A stretch of 64,000 bases of DNA, taken from contig CAYGWX010000008.1 of NCBI GenBank assembly GCA_964353855.1, forward strand, positions 1 to 64,000, written 5' to 3'. The notes under the pieces were generated by a model. That model saw nothing but the letters and a program-made list of their open reading frames with translations, made no database searches and had not been told where the DNA came from. Positions 8,934-17,700 of this stretch are shown in pieces; the stretch's first letter is position 1; each line of letters opens with the position of its first letter. The DNA comes from CAYGWX01 sp964353855 [NCBI: uncultured bacterium] (GTDB lineage Bacteria > Edwardsbacteria > CAYGWX01). The position numbers were made by a program, and so were the translations under genes.

Positions 8934-9848
8934 GTGTTTCTTCAACAACTGGTCAACGGCCTGACCGTGGGCTCAGTGTACGCCCTGATCGCCCTGGGCT
9001 ATACCATGGTCTACGGCATCCTGGAGTTCATCAACTTCGCCCACGGGGAGATTTACATGGTCGGGGCCTACCTCGGCATCATCGCCGTGGCCCTGGCCAC
9101 GTCCCTGGGCCTGGGAGGGTTTCCCATCCTCCTCCTCGTCATCGCCTTCGTGTTCGCGATGGCCTTCTCGGCCTCCTGGGGAGTGACCATCGAGCGATTA
9201 GCCTACCGGCCCCTTCGCCAGGCCCCGAGGCTGGCCCCTCTGATCTCGGCCCTGGGGGTCTCCATCTTCCTGCAGAACTTCGTGATGGTCACCCAGGGAA
9301 CCCGGGACAAGGTCTTCCGCCTCACCGAGCATCCCCTCCCGCTGACCAGCGGAAGCATCACCTTCGGCTCGACCCAGATCTCCTTCGTCCAGGTGATGAT
9401 CATGGGCACGGCGGTTTTCCTGATGATCCTGCTGTCCCTGTTCATCGGCAAGACCAAGCTGGGCAAGGCGATGCGGGCCACAGCCCAGGACCAGAAGATG
9501 GCCTATCTGGTGGGCATAGACATCAACCGGGTCATCTCGGTAACCTTCCTGATCGGGTCAGCCCTGGGCGCGGCGGCCGGGGTGATGGTCGCGCTGTACT
9601 ACGGGCTGGTGAATTTCTTCATCGGATACATCGCCGGGATCAAGGCCTTCACGGCCGCGGTCCTGGGCGGGATCGGGAACGTCCCCGGGGCGATGCTGGG
9701 AGGCATCATCCTGGGCCTGGTGGAGAGCTTCGGGGCAGGCTACCTCTCCAGCGAATACAAGGATGTCTACGCCTTCGTCATCCTGGTCGTCTTCCTCATC
9801 TTCCGTCCCCAGGGCCTGCTGGGCGAGCGGGTGAGCGAGAAGGTCTAA
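8934..9848 (+). CDS. livH: Branched-chain amino-acid ABC transporter permease LivH
   Basis: This is an integral membrane protein of 304 residues with about eight helices and the LivH start motif L-V-N-G-L-T-V-G-S-V-Y-A-L-I-A-L-G-Y-T-M-V-Y-G, then I-N-F-A-H-G-E. The EAA-like contact region for the ATPase lies in the part containing G-I-D-I-N-R-V-I. Its stop codon touches the ATG of livM, so the two permeases are translated together. The start is a GTG at 8934 with only a weak ribosome site. Confidence 0.95.
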   Translation: MFLQQLVNGLTVGSVYALIALGYTMVYGILEFINFAHGEIYMVGAYLGIIAVALATSLGLGGFPILLLVIAFVFAMAFSASWGVTIERLAYRPLRQAPRLAPLISALGVSIFLQNFVMVTQGTRDKVFRLTEHPLPLTSGSITFGSTQISFVQVMIMGTAVFLMILLSLFIGKTKLGKAMRATAQDQKMAYLVGIDINRVISVTFLIGSALGAAAGVMVALYYGLVNFFIGYIAGIKAFTAAVLGGIGNVPGAMLGGIILGLVESFGAGYLSSEYKDVYAFVILVVFLIFRPQGLLGERVSEKV

Positions 9849-10982
9849 ATGAACCTCCTTAAACGTCTGGGCTGGGCGCCCTGGCTGGGCTTCCTGGTCC
9901 TTCCCTTCGGGGGATGGAAGCTGGCCCTGGGCCTGGCCGGGGCTATCCTCGTCCTGATCCTTCTGACCCCGGTCTGGGAGGCCGTGCGCCGCGGCCTTAC
10001 GCACACAAGCCAAGCGATTTCAGAGAGAGTCGGCCGGACCGGCAGACCTCTTCAGGCCGGGTCCAGGGTCGGATTCGTCATCCTGCTCCTCATCCTGCCG
10101 CTCGTCCTCAACCGCTACTTCGTGGACGTGGCGGTCCTGGCCGGGATCTACATCGTCCTGGCCCTGGGCCTGAACATCGTGGTCGGCCTGACCGGGCTCC
10201 TGGCCCTGGGGTTCATCGCCTTCTACGCGGTCGGAGCATATGCCTATGCGCTGCTTTGGCTGCACTTCAAACTGCCCTTCTGGCTGGGCCTGCCCATCGG
10301 AGCCCTGGTCGCCTGTCTCTTCGGGGTCCTCCTGGGGAGCCCGGTGCTCCGGCTGCGCGGGGATTACCTGGCCATCGTGACCCTGGGTTTCGGGGAGATC
10401 ACGCGCATCGTCCTGAACAATTGGGACGAGGTCACCCGGGGGCCGAACGGCATCCTGGGCATCCAGCGCCCCATCCTCTTCGGTTTCCAGTTCCGGCAGC
10501 CGATGCACTACTATTACCTCATCCTGCTGATGGTGGTCCTGACCATCTTCGTGGTCCGGCGCCTGGAGCGCAGCCGCATCGGCCGCGCCTGGGTTGCGGT
10601 CCGGGAGGACGAGACCGCGGCCCGGGCCATGGGCGTGAACGTGACCGCGATGAAACTTTTGGCCTTCGCCGTGGGCGCTGCCTTCGCGGGATTAGCGGGA
10701 GTTTTCTTCGCCGGCAAGATGACCTTCATCTCCCCGGAGTCCTTCACCTTCATGGAATCCGTGATGGTGCTGTGCATGGTGGTTCTGGGCGGGATGGGGA
10801 GCATCCCCGGGGTCATTCTCGGGGCGGTCCTCTTGATCATCCTGCCCGAGGCTCTGAGGCAGTTCCAGCTCTACCGCCTTCTGGTCTTCGGAGGGGCCAT
10901 GGCCATGATGATGGTCTTCCGTCCCCAGGGCCTGATCCCCAGCAAGAGGAGGAAGATGGAGCTGGTTCATGATGAGAAGTAG
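9849..10982 (+). CDS. livM: Branched-chain amino-acid ABC transporter permease LivM
   Basis: The 377-residue permease carries the LivM signature L-A-L-G-L-N-I-V-V-G-L-T-G-L-L-A-L-G and the conserved L-R-G-D-Y-L-A-I-V-T-L-G-F-G-E-I region. The first 80 residues form an extra hydrophobic hairpin and a basic linker before the core. The ATG directly follows the livH stop codon. The last codons run into a GTAGAGA heptamer repeat that contains the TAG stop itself. LivG and LivF, normally the next genes, come only after about 1 kb of inserted sequence. Confidence 0.95.
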   Translation: MNLLKRLGWAPWLGFLVLPFGGWKLALGLAGAILVLILLTPVWEAVRRGLTHTSQAISERVGRTGRPLQAGSRVGFVILLLILPLVLNRYFVDVAVLAGIYIVLALGLNIVVGLTGLLALGFIAFYAVGAYAYALLWLHFKLPFWLGLPIGALVACLFGVLLGSPVLRLRGDYLAIVTLGFGEITRIVLNNWDEVTRGPNGILGIQRPILFGFQFRQPMHYYYLILLMVVLTIFVVRRLERSRIGRAWVAVREDETAARAMGVNVTAMKLLAFAVGAAFAGLAGVFFAGKMTFISPESFTFMESVMVLCMVVLGGMGSIPGVILGAVLLIILPEALRQFQLYRLLVFGGAMAMMMVFRPQGLIPSKRRKMELVHDEK

Positions 10983-11006
10983 AGAGTAGAAAGTAGAGAG
11001 TAGAGA
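10979..11006 (+). repeat. Heptamer repeat GTAGAGA x4
   Basis: Four 7-base units (GTAGAGA, GTAGAAA, GTAGAGA, GTAGAGA) run from the livM stop codon into the intergenic region, so the repeat supplies the livM stop codon. Confidence 0.7.
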
Positions 11007-11011
11007 GAACA

Positions 11012-11265
11012 AACTATATATAGAGAGAGGTTCTTCGGTAAGGGGCGGGACCACAAGATATAGTGGTCCCCCTTCTCAGGGGACGTAAGCAGGTCCGACA
11101 AAGCTCAGTTATCCCGTTTATAGACGAGACAGGCTCGGAAGGGGGACCTCCGAAAGGCCTCCTAAATCTCAAGGGGTTTCCGAGGTATTCACGCGATACT
11201 CACGCCGTATTCACGCGCTCCCCTCCCACATATAGGGAAATGAGGGGGAAAGGAGGGCTTAGAAC
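11012..11265. repeat. Mosaic intergenic element, copy A
   Basis: This 250-base non-coding stretch between livM and an inserted gene holds several parts: a perfect 8-base inverted repeat with an 8-base loop (GGGACCAC 11047-11054 / GTGGTCCC 11063-11070), the 17-base sequence CCGACAAAGCTCAGTTA (11095-11111) that recurs exactly at 50487, and three 11-base repeats around TCACGC (11186-11218). It ends with AGGGCTTAGAA (11254-11264), which recurs at 31594. It therefore shares its first part with copy C and its last part with copy B. Confidence 0.6.
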
Positions 11266-11270
11266 ACTAT

Positions 11271-11951
11271 ATGTTGTGGTTAGTTAAAAAGAATCAAGAC
11301 GAAAGGAAAACGTCGTTGTTTCGTGGTTCAAAAAGCATTGTCCTGATAGGCCTTATCCTCCTCGTCGCGAGCGGGGCGTTAGCAGAACCCACGGGGAGTA
11401 TCCTTGGTAGGGTGACAGACGCTAAGACGGGCGTGGTGCTACCCGATGCAGACGTGTTTATCTTGGACACAAAGAAGAATGCTGTTACGGATGAGAACGG
11501 CTACTTTGTAATAGAAAATGTTCCAGTAGGTACTTATACCCTTAAAGTTAAAATAATTGGATATAAAGTTTCAGAAAAAACTGAAGCTACCGTTAACCAA
11601 GGCCGCACTACAATACAGGATTGCAAACTTGAACTGAAGAATCCCCCGTTAGAAGGTTCTACGACTATTGTTTCCACTGGTAAAATTACCGGCAAAGTGG
11701 AGGATGAAGGAACGTGGGAAGGACTGCCGATGGCGAAAGTGATTATAGTCGGCACAAAAATAAGCGTTACTACGGATTTGGACGGTAAGTTCACAATTGA
11801 AAACGTACCTGGTGGAACTTATAGACTTGAAGCAACGATGGTAGGTTTTAAGAGTTCAGTGGCAAAGCGCGTTCTTGTTATCCCAGGAAAAACCACGGTT
11901 AAAAAACTCAGACTAGAGATGGTTGTGTTTAAAAATTTTGTATTTTATTAA
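11271..11951 (+). CDS. Secreted protein with two carboxypeptidase-regulatory-like domains, inserted in liv operon
   Basis: The 226-residue protein has a signal peptide (hydrophobic core I-V-L-I-G-L-I-L-L, cleavage near A-L-A-E) and two beta-sandwich repeats of the CarboxypepD_reg-like type. Each starts with G-x-I/V-x-G-x-V/I-x-D and contains D-x-N/D-G-x-F plus a V-P-x-G-T-Y motif. This fold is common at the start of TonB-dependent receptors and as stand-alone surface modules; no barrel follows here. The gene is visibly richer in A and T than the flanking liv genes and separates livM from livG, with only 2 bases between its stop and livG. I infer an insertion carried with the repeat element just upstream. 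Ligand unknown. Confidence 0.8.
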   Translation: MLWLVKKNQDERKTSLFRGSKSIVLIGLILLVASGALAEPTGSILGRVTDAKTGVVLPDADVFILDTKKNAVTDENGYFVIENVPVGTYTLKVKIIGYKVSEKTEATVNQGRTTIQDCKLELKNPPLEGSTTIVSTGKITGKVEDEGTWEGLPMAKVIIVGTKISVTTDLDGKFTIENVPGGTYRLEATMVGFKSSVAKRVLVIPGKTTVKKLRLEMVVFKNFVFY

Positions 11952-11953
11952 AC

Positions 11954-12730
11954 ATGACTCTCCTTGAAGCCAAGAAAGTCACCAAACACTTCGGGGGCCT
12001 GAAGGCCCTCCACGAAGTGGACTTGAACGTCTCCTCAGGCGAGATCGTGGGGATGATCGGGCCCAACGGGGCGGGCAAGACGACCTTCTTCAACTGCATC
12101 ACGGGCATGCACCAGGCCACGAAGGGCGAGATCCAGTTCCACGGGAAGCACAGCCTGTGCGGCAAGCGCCCGGACGAGATCGCCAAATTGGGCATCGCCC
12201 GCACCTTCCAGAACATCCGCCTGTTCGGGGACATGACCGCCCTGGAGAACGTGATGCTGGGCCGGCACTGCCGGACCAGGGCCGGGTTCTGGGGCGCGGT
12301 GTTCACGCCCCCGGGTGTGCTCAAAGAGGAGCGCGAGACCGTGAAGCGGAGCCACGAATTGCTCTCCTTCGTGGATCTGGCGGACTACGCCCAGGAGCGG
12401 GCCCGGAACCTGCCCTACGGGCTTCAGCGCAGATTGGAGATCGCCCGGGCCATGGCCACAGAGCCGTCGCTCCTGTTCCTGGACGAGCCCGCGGCCGGGA
12501 TGAACCCTCAGGAGGTGGGGGGCTTGATGGCCCTGATCCGCAGGATCCGGGACTCCGGGATCACCATCCTCCTGATCGAGCACCACATGAAGGTCGTGAT
12601 GGGGATCTGCGAAAGGGTCGCGGTGCTGGATTACGGCCTGAAGATTGCGGAGGGGGCACCCGCAGAGATCCAATGCGACCCCAAGGTCATCGAGGCCTAC
12701 CTGGGCAAAGACGAGGAGTGCATCACCTAA
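11954..12730 (+). CDS. livG: Branched-chain amino-acid ABC transporter ATP-binding protein LivG
   Basis: The 258-residue ATPase has Walker A G-P-N-G-A-G-K-T-T, the LivG-type Q-loop region R-T-F-Q-N-I-R-L-F, an ABC signature region N-L-P-Y-G-L-Q-R-R-L-E-I-A-R-A, and Walker B L-L-F-L-D-E-P-A-A-G-M-N. The variant signature without L-S-G-G-Q is normal for LivG. It energises LivHM together with LivF. It starts 2 bases after the inserted gene, whose promoter or transcript must now serve it unless transcription still runs through from livK. Confidence 0.95.
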   Translation: MTLLEAKKVTKHFGGLKALHEVDLNVSSGEIVGMIGPNGAGKTTFFNCITGMHQATKGEIQFHGKHSLCGKRPDEIAKLGIARTFQNIRLFGDMTALENVMLGRHCRTRAGFWGAVFTPPGVLKEERETVKRSHELLSFVDLADYAQERARNLPYGLQRRLEIARAMATEPSLLFLDEPAAGMNPQEVGGLMALIRRIRDSGITILLIEHHMKVVMGICERVAVLDYGLKIAEGAPAEIQCDPKVIEAYLGKDEECIT

Positions 12731-12735
12731 ATGGG

Positions 12736-12820
12736 GTTAGACGGTTGGACGGTTAGGCCGTTCGACGGTAAAAGAGGTTTCCCGGTTCGACGAACAACGA
12801 ACAACCAAAAACCGACCACT
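12736..12820 (+). repeat. Two phased repeats, period 8 then period 7
   Basis: First come four 8-base units (GTTAGACG, GTTGGACG, GTTAGGCC, GTTCGACG; 12736-12767). A 7-base run follows (TTCGACG, AACAACG, AACAACC, AAAAACC, GACCACT; 12786-12820). Both lie in the livG-livF gap and share no sequence with each other. Confidence 0.65.
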
Positions 12821-12825
12821 TTATT

Positions 12826-13551
12826 TTGAACGATCAGCCGACACCGGTATTAGAGCTCAAAGGGGTCCGCACGCATTACGGCCGGATAGAAGCCCTGAAG
12901 GGCATCTCGCTGCACTTGAAGAAGGGCGAGATCGTGACCCTGATCGGGGCCAACGGCGCGGGAAAGACCACCACCCTGATGGCCATCTCCGGGGTCGTGA
13001 AGCGCACCTCCGGGGAGGTGTTCTACGAGGGCAAATCCACCTCAGGGATGAGCCCCCAGGCCCTGGTCGCGGCCGGCATCTCCCAGGTGCCCGAGGGCCG
13101 GAGGATCTTTCCCCGCCTGACGGTCCTGGAGAACCTGGAAATGGGGGCGTTCACCCGCAAGGACAAGGCCGGCATCCGGCAGGACCTGGAGATGGTTTTC
13201 TCCCAGTTCCCGATCCTCAAGGACCGGAGAAGCCAGAAGGGCGGCACGCTTTCGGGAGGGGAGCAGCAGATGCTGGCCATCGCACGGGGCCTGATGGCCA
13301 AGCCCAAGCTCCTGCTCCTGGACGAGCCCTCCCTGGGCCTGGCTCCGCTCCTGGTGGAGCAGATCTTCCAGATCATCGCCGGGATCCAGAAGCAGGGCGT
13401 GACCATCTTCCTGGTGGAGCAGAACGCGCTCAAGGCGCTCAGGGCCGCGGACCGGGGTTACGTCCTGGAGAACGGGGCCATCGCCCTGGAAGGCAAGGCG
13501 AGCGAGCTTCTTCAGAACGAGAAAGTCAAGGCGTCCTATCTGGGAGCGTAG
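12826..13551 (+). CDS. livF: Branched-chain amino-acid ABC transporter ATP-binding protein LivF
   Basis: The 241-residue ATPase shows Walker A G-A-N-G-A-G-K-T-T, signature L-S-G-G-E-Q-Q-M-L-A-I-A-R, Walker B L-L-L-L-D-E-P-S-L-G-L-A-P and the LivF-typical V-P-E-G-R-R-I-F-P-R-L-T. It forms the nucleotide-binding pair with LivG. The start is a TTG at 12826 without a clear ribosome site; it directly follows a repeat run, which may have replaced the original leader. Confidence 0.94.
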   Translation: MNDQPTPVLELKGVRTHYGRIEALKGISLHLKKGEIVTLIGANGAGKTTTLMAISGVVKRTSGEVFYEGKSTSGMSPQALVAAGISQVPEGRRIFPRLTVLENLEMGAFTRKDKAGIRQDLEMVFSQFPILKDRRSQKGGTLSGGEQQMLAIARGLMAKPKLLLLDEPSLGLAPLLVEQIFQIIAGIQKQGVTIFLVEQNALKALRAADRGYVLENGAIALEGKASELLQNEKVKASYLGA

Positions 13552-13579
13552 CGTGTCTCGAGGCTTGGATGTTGCAGCC

Positions 13580-13614
13580 GATCTAAAATCCGAAGTCCAA
13601 AATCCAAAATGAAA
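13580..13614 (+). repeat. Heptamer-phased repeat AATCCAA, includes start codon
   Basis: The 7-base units AATCCGA, AGTCCAA, AATCCAA and AATGAAA are in phase, and the last unit contains the ATG (13609) of the HD-GYP regulator. A related run stands at the smc start (14721). Confidence 0.65.
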
Positions 13615-14667
13615 AACAAGATCCTGCTCGTCTCCAGCGATCACGAGACCTGGACCTGGGCCTCCCGGATCCTCACCGAGCGGGGCCACGAGGTCATCGA
13701 GGCCTACAACGGGGAAGAGGGCCTGATCCTGGCCCGGCAGGAGATGCCGGACCTGATCGTGGCCGACATGGCCCTGCCCCGGATGGACGGCCTGGAGATG
13801 AGGCGCCGCCTGCTCTCGGATCCGCTCGTGGCCTCCCTGCCCGTGATCCTGATCGTGGACCGGGAGGAGGTCGCCGGGCACCTGGAAGTCCTCCAGACCC
13901 TGGTGGAGGATTTCCTGATCCGTCCCCCCCTGGTGGCCTCGGAGTTCGTGCTTCGGGTGGAGCGGGCCCTGGCCTCGGGCACCCGCGAGCGGGACCCCAG
14001 ACGGGACATCCAGGACACCCTCCTGAAGCTCACCCACCGCGAGCTCTCCCGGGCCTACGCGGAGCTGCAGAACGTCACCGTGGACATCATCAAGTCCCTG
14101 GCCATGGCCCTGGAAGCCCGGGACGCCTATACCCGCGGCCATTCCGGGCGGGTGGGCCAGTATGCCGCGGCGCTGGGGCGCGCCCTGGGCTGGAAATCCC
14201 ACGAGGTGGCCGACATCGAGACCGTCGGGGTGCTGCACGACATCGGGAAGATCGGGATCTCGGACCGCATCCTCCTCAAGCCCCGGAAGCTGACCCCGGC
14301 CGAGTTCGAGATCATGAAGAGCCATCCCCGGATGAGCGCGGAGATCCTCACCCCCCTGCCCAATCTCCAGCACCTCCTCCCGGCCATCCGCTACCACCAC
14401 GAGTTCTACCAGGGCGGGGGGTACCCCGAGGGCCTGGTGGGCGAGGCCATCCCTTTGGGCGCGCGGGTCATCCTGATCGCCGACGCCTATGAAGCGATGA
14501 CCTCGGACCGCACCTACCGCAAAGGCCCGGGGCACGTCTGGGCCCTGGACCAGCTCAAGCGCTACGCCGGCAAGCAGTTCGATCCCCAGCTCGTGCCCAT
14601 CTTCGAACAGGTCGCCGCCCAGCTTCCCCCGGCCCAGAGAAAGTTGGAGGCGGGGAGCGGGGGGTGA
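13609..14667 (+). CDS. Response regulator with HD-GYP phosphodiesterase domain
   Basis: Residues about 1-120 form a receiver domain with the likely phospho-Asp in I-V-A-D-M-A-L-P-R-M-D-G. Residues about 155-345 form an HD-GYP domain with H-S-G-R-V-G, the H-D-I-G-K-I-G metal motif, and H-H-E-F-Y-Q-G-G-G-Y-P-E-G-L, which keeps the GYP signature. Such proteins hydrolyse cyclic di-GMP under control of a partner histidine kinase, which is not encoded beside it. The start codon lies inside a heptamer repeat and has no clear ribosome site. A second protein of the same design is encoded at 49276. Confidence 0.92.
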   Translation: MKNKILLVSSDHETWTWASRILTERGHEVIEAYNGEEGLILARQEMPDLIVADMALPRMDGLEMRRRLLSDPLVASLPVILIVDREEVAGHLEVLQTLVEDFLIRPPLVASEFVLRVERALASGTRERDPRRDIQDTLLKLTHRELSRAYAELQNVTVDIIKSLAMALEARDAYTRGHSGRVGQYAAALGRALGWKSHEVADIETVGVLHDIGKIGISDRILLKPRKLTPAEFEIMKSHPRMSAEILTPLPNLQHLLPAIRYHHEFYQGGGYPEGLVGEAIPLGARVILIADAYEAMTSDRTYRKGPGHVWALDQLKRYAGKQFDPQLVPIFEQVAAQLPPAQRKLEAGSGG

Positions 14668-14720
14668 TCGGAACAGGCGACATCATGGGGCGAGCAAGGG
14701 AAGGTTACTTGGAAATAATA

Positions 14721-14762
14721 AATCCGCATTCCAAAATCCAAAATCGAAAATGAGAAATGTAT
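14721..14762 (+). repeat. Heptamer-phased repeat AATCCAA/AATGAGA, includes smc start
   Basis: Six 7-base units (AATCCGC, ATTCCAA, AATCCAA, AATCGAA, AATGAGA, AATGTAT) run into the smc start; the last unit holds its ATG at 14757. Confidence 0.65.
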
Positions 14763-17700
14763 CTTAGCCGCCTGGAGCTGTTCGGTTTCAAGTCGTTCCC
14801 TTACCACTTAGAACTGGAGCTGGGCGCGGGCCTTACGGCCATCGTGGGCCCGAACGGCTGCGGCAAGACCAATCTTCTGGACGCGATCCGCTGGGCGATG
14901 GGCGAGCAGAGCGCCAAGACCCTGAGGAGCGAGTCCATGGAGGACGTGATCTTCAGCGGGACCAAGGACCAGAAGCCCCTGTCCCTGGCCGAGGCCACCC
15001 TGATCTTCAACAACGAGGACCGCGGCCTGCCCGTGGACTACAGCGAGGTGGAGATCACCCGCCGGCTTTTCCGGTCCGGGGAGAGCGAGTACTACCTGAA
15101 CAAGCAGCTCTGCCGCCTGAAAGACCTCACCGACCTGCTCCTGAACACCGGGCTGGGCGCGGACAGCTATGCCGTGATCGAGCTCCGGATGATCGACGCG
15201 GTGCTGTCCGAGGACCCCGGCGAGCGCCGGCTCCTGTTCGAGGAGGCCGCGGGCGTGGCCAAGTACCGCCGGCAGAGGAGGGAGACCCTGCGCAAGCTGG
15301 AGGCCACCGAGGCCGATCTCCTGAGGCTCAGCGACATCGCCAGCGAGGTGGAGAAGCGGGTCCGCTCCCTCAAGCGGCAGGTCCGGCAGGCCGAAGCCTA
15401 CCAGGAGCTCAGGGCCGGGCTCATCGAAAAGGAGAAGCTCCTGGGCGGGCGGACCCTCTTCGCCCTGGACCGGGAGGAGAAGGTGCTCCAGGAGGAGGGC
15501 GGGAGGCTTTCCTCGGCGCGGGAGGAGCAGGCCCGGGCCCTGACCCGCAAGGAGACCGAGACCGAGGACCTGCGCCTGAAGATCCAGGCCAACGAGGACG
15601 GCCTGACCCGGGTCCAGGAGAAGCTGGACGGGGTCTCGGACCAGCTCCGCACCCTGGAGCAGGAAGCCGCGGGCGCCCGGGAGAGGCGGGAGGGGCTGGA
15701 GCGGGGCATCGCGGACCGGGAGCGGGACATCCGCGACCTCCTGGAAAGGATCGGCACGGCCGAGGCCCGGGTGAAGGAGGGCCGGACCGAGGTGGAGGCC
15801 AAGGTCAGGGACATCCACGCCCTGGAGCTCTCCCTCGCATCCAAGGAAGAGAACCTGGCCCGGGCCCAGGACGAGCACCAGAAGCAGCGCGTGGCCGTGG
15901 GCGCGATCCAGCAGCGCATCTTCGAGAGGGTCCGGGAGGAATCCGAGGAGCGGAACCAGCTCTCGCTGTTCACGGTCCGCCTGGAGGGCATCTCCCAGCG
16001 CGCCGGCCGGCTCATCCAGGAGCGGTCGGCCGAGGAGGAGACCCTGAAGAAACTTGCCCAGGAGACCGTCCAGGCCGAGGCCGAGAGGGAGGAAGCCCGG
16101 GGAGCCGCGGACAGGCTCAAGGAAGAGGAGGGCGCTCTCCGGGAGGCCCGGCTCAAGGCCGAGGAGGAGGCCAAGAGGCTGGCCCAGAAGGCTGGAGACC
16201 TGTCCCAGGCCCTGGAGCTGAAAAGGGCCGAGCTTGCGCTCTTAGAGGGACTGGTGGCGGGCCGCGAGGGCTATTCCGACGGCGTGCGCACCCTGTTGTC
16301 CGAGGTTCCGGGGATGGCCACGGTTGCCGATGCCATCGAGGCGGAGCCCCCCTACATCCGGGCCATCGAAGCCGCCCTGGGGGAGAAGCTGGAATGGGTC
16401 CTCCTGGAGCGCTCCGAGCAGGTGAAGACCGCCATCGCCCTGTTAAGGTCCAAGCGCCAGGGACAGGTCACCCTGGTCCCCCTGGACCGGGTCACGGGCA
16501 AGGACAAGGGGAAGGGGCGCAAGCCCGAGGGCTCGGACGGGTTCGCCAGGGATTTCGTGAAAGTCAGGGAGCCCCGGTTCGCGGGGGCCGTGGAGCAGCT
16601 GCTCAAAGACGTGGTCGTGGTCCGGGATTACGACACGGCCCTGCTTCTCCTGGGGAGAAGGGAGAACTCCGGCTTCGCGTTCGTGACCCTGGACGGGGAG
16701 GTGGTCCAGCATTCGGGCATCGTGACCTATCTGGGCGAGGGCGGGGAGAAGGCCGGGCACCTGGAGCGGAAGCGCCGGATCGAGGAATTGCGCCACGAGC
16801 TCGCGGTCGGGGACTTCGACCTCAAGGAGGCCAGGCGTTCCCAGGAACGGGGAGAGGCCGTGGCCTACCAGGCGGTCTCCAGCCTGCAGGACTGCGTGTC
16901 CCGTCAGGAGAAGGAGTCCCTGAGGGTCCGCGAGGCCGAGGCCCGCATCGAGCGGGCCGGATTCCAGTCCGGGCGTGCGCGGGAACGGCGCGAGGCCCTG
17001 GACGCCGAGGCCAAGGGGCTTTCCGAGGAGCAGAACACCCTGGCCCTGTCCTTCCGGGAAGCCGAGACCTCCTTTGCCGTGGCCGTGGAGGAAAAGGAGC
17101 GGGAGGAGCACTTCCTCGTCGAAGAGGAGGCCCGGCTCCTGGCCCAGGAGACCAAACGGCAGGACCTCGCGGCTGAGGCCAACGAGATGAAGGTGCGCCT
17201 GGCCGAGGAGCGGGGGGAGCGGGAGAAGCTCCTGGCCGAGATGGAGGCCCTGTCCCGGACGAAGGCCCTTGCCATGGAGGAGATCACCCGCAAGCGCGGG
17301 GAGCAGGCCGCCTCCGAGTCCCAGATCCTCGCCCTGCAGGAGGTCGTGGCCCGGGAGGAGTCCGAGATGGCCGCCCTGCAGGAGAGCCGCCAGGCCCTGC
17401 TCCGGGACCGGGGCCGGGTGGAGGTCGAGTCGCGGGGCCTGCTCGAGGCCCTGAAACAGGCCGAGGGGGCCCTGCACGCCCTGATCAAGGAGGGGGACCG
17501 GGTCTCGGAGGCGGCCTACGAGGGCAGCCTGCGCCTCTCCCATATCGGGATGGAGCGCCAGTCTCTCCAGGAGCGGCTCAAGGAGGAGTACGACCTGACC
17601 GTGGAGCTCCTGGAGTCGGATGAGCCGCTCGATACGCTCCGGGCCGAGACCGAGGAGCTGCGCATGAAGCTCAAGCGCTTCGGAGCCGTGAACCTCGTGG

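Noticed and set aside
11063-11287. Small open frame before the inserted liv-locus gene
   Set aside because: It lies wholly within the repeat element, has no ribosome site, and encodes no recognisable sequence.
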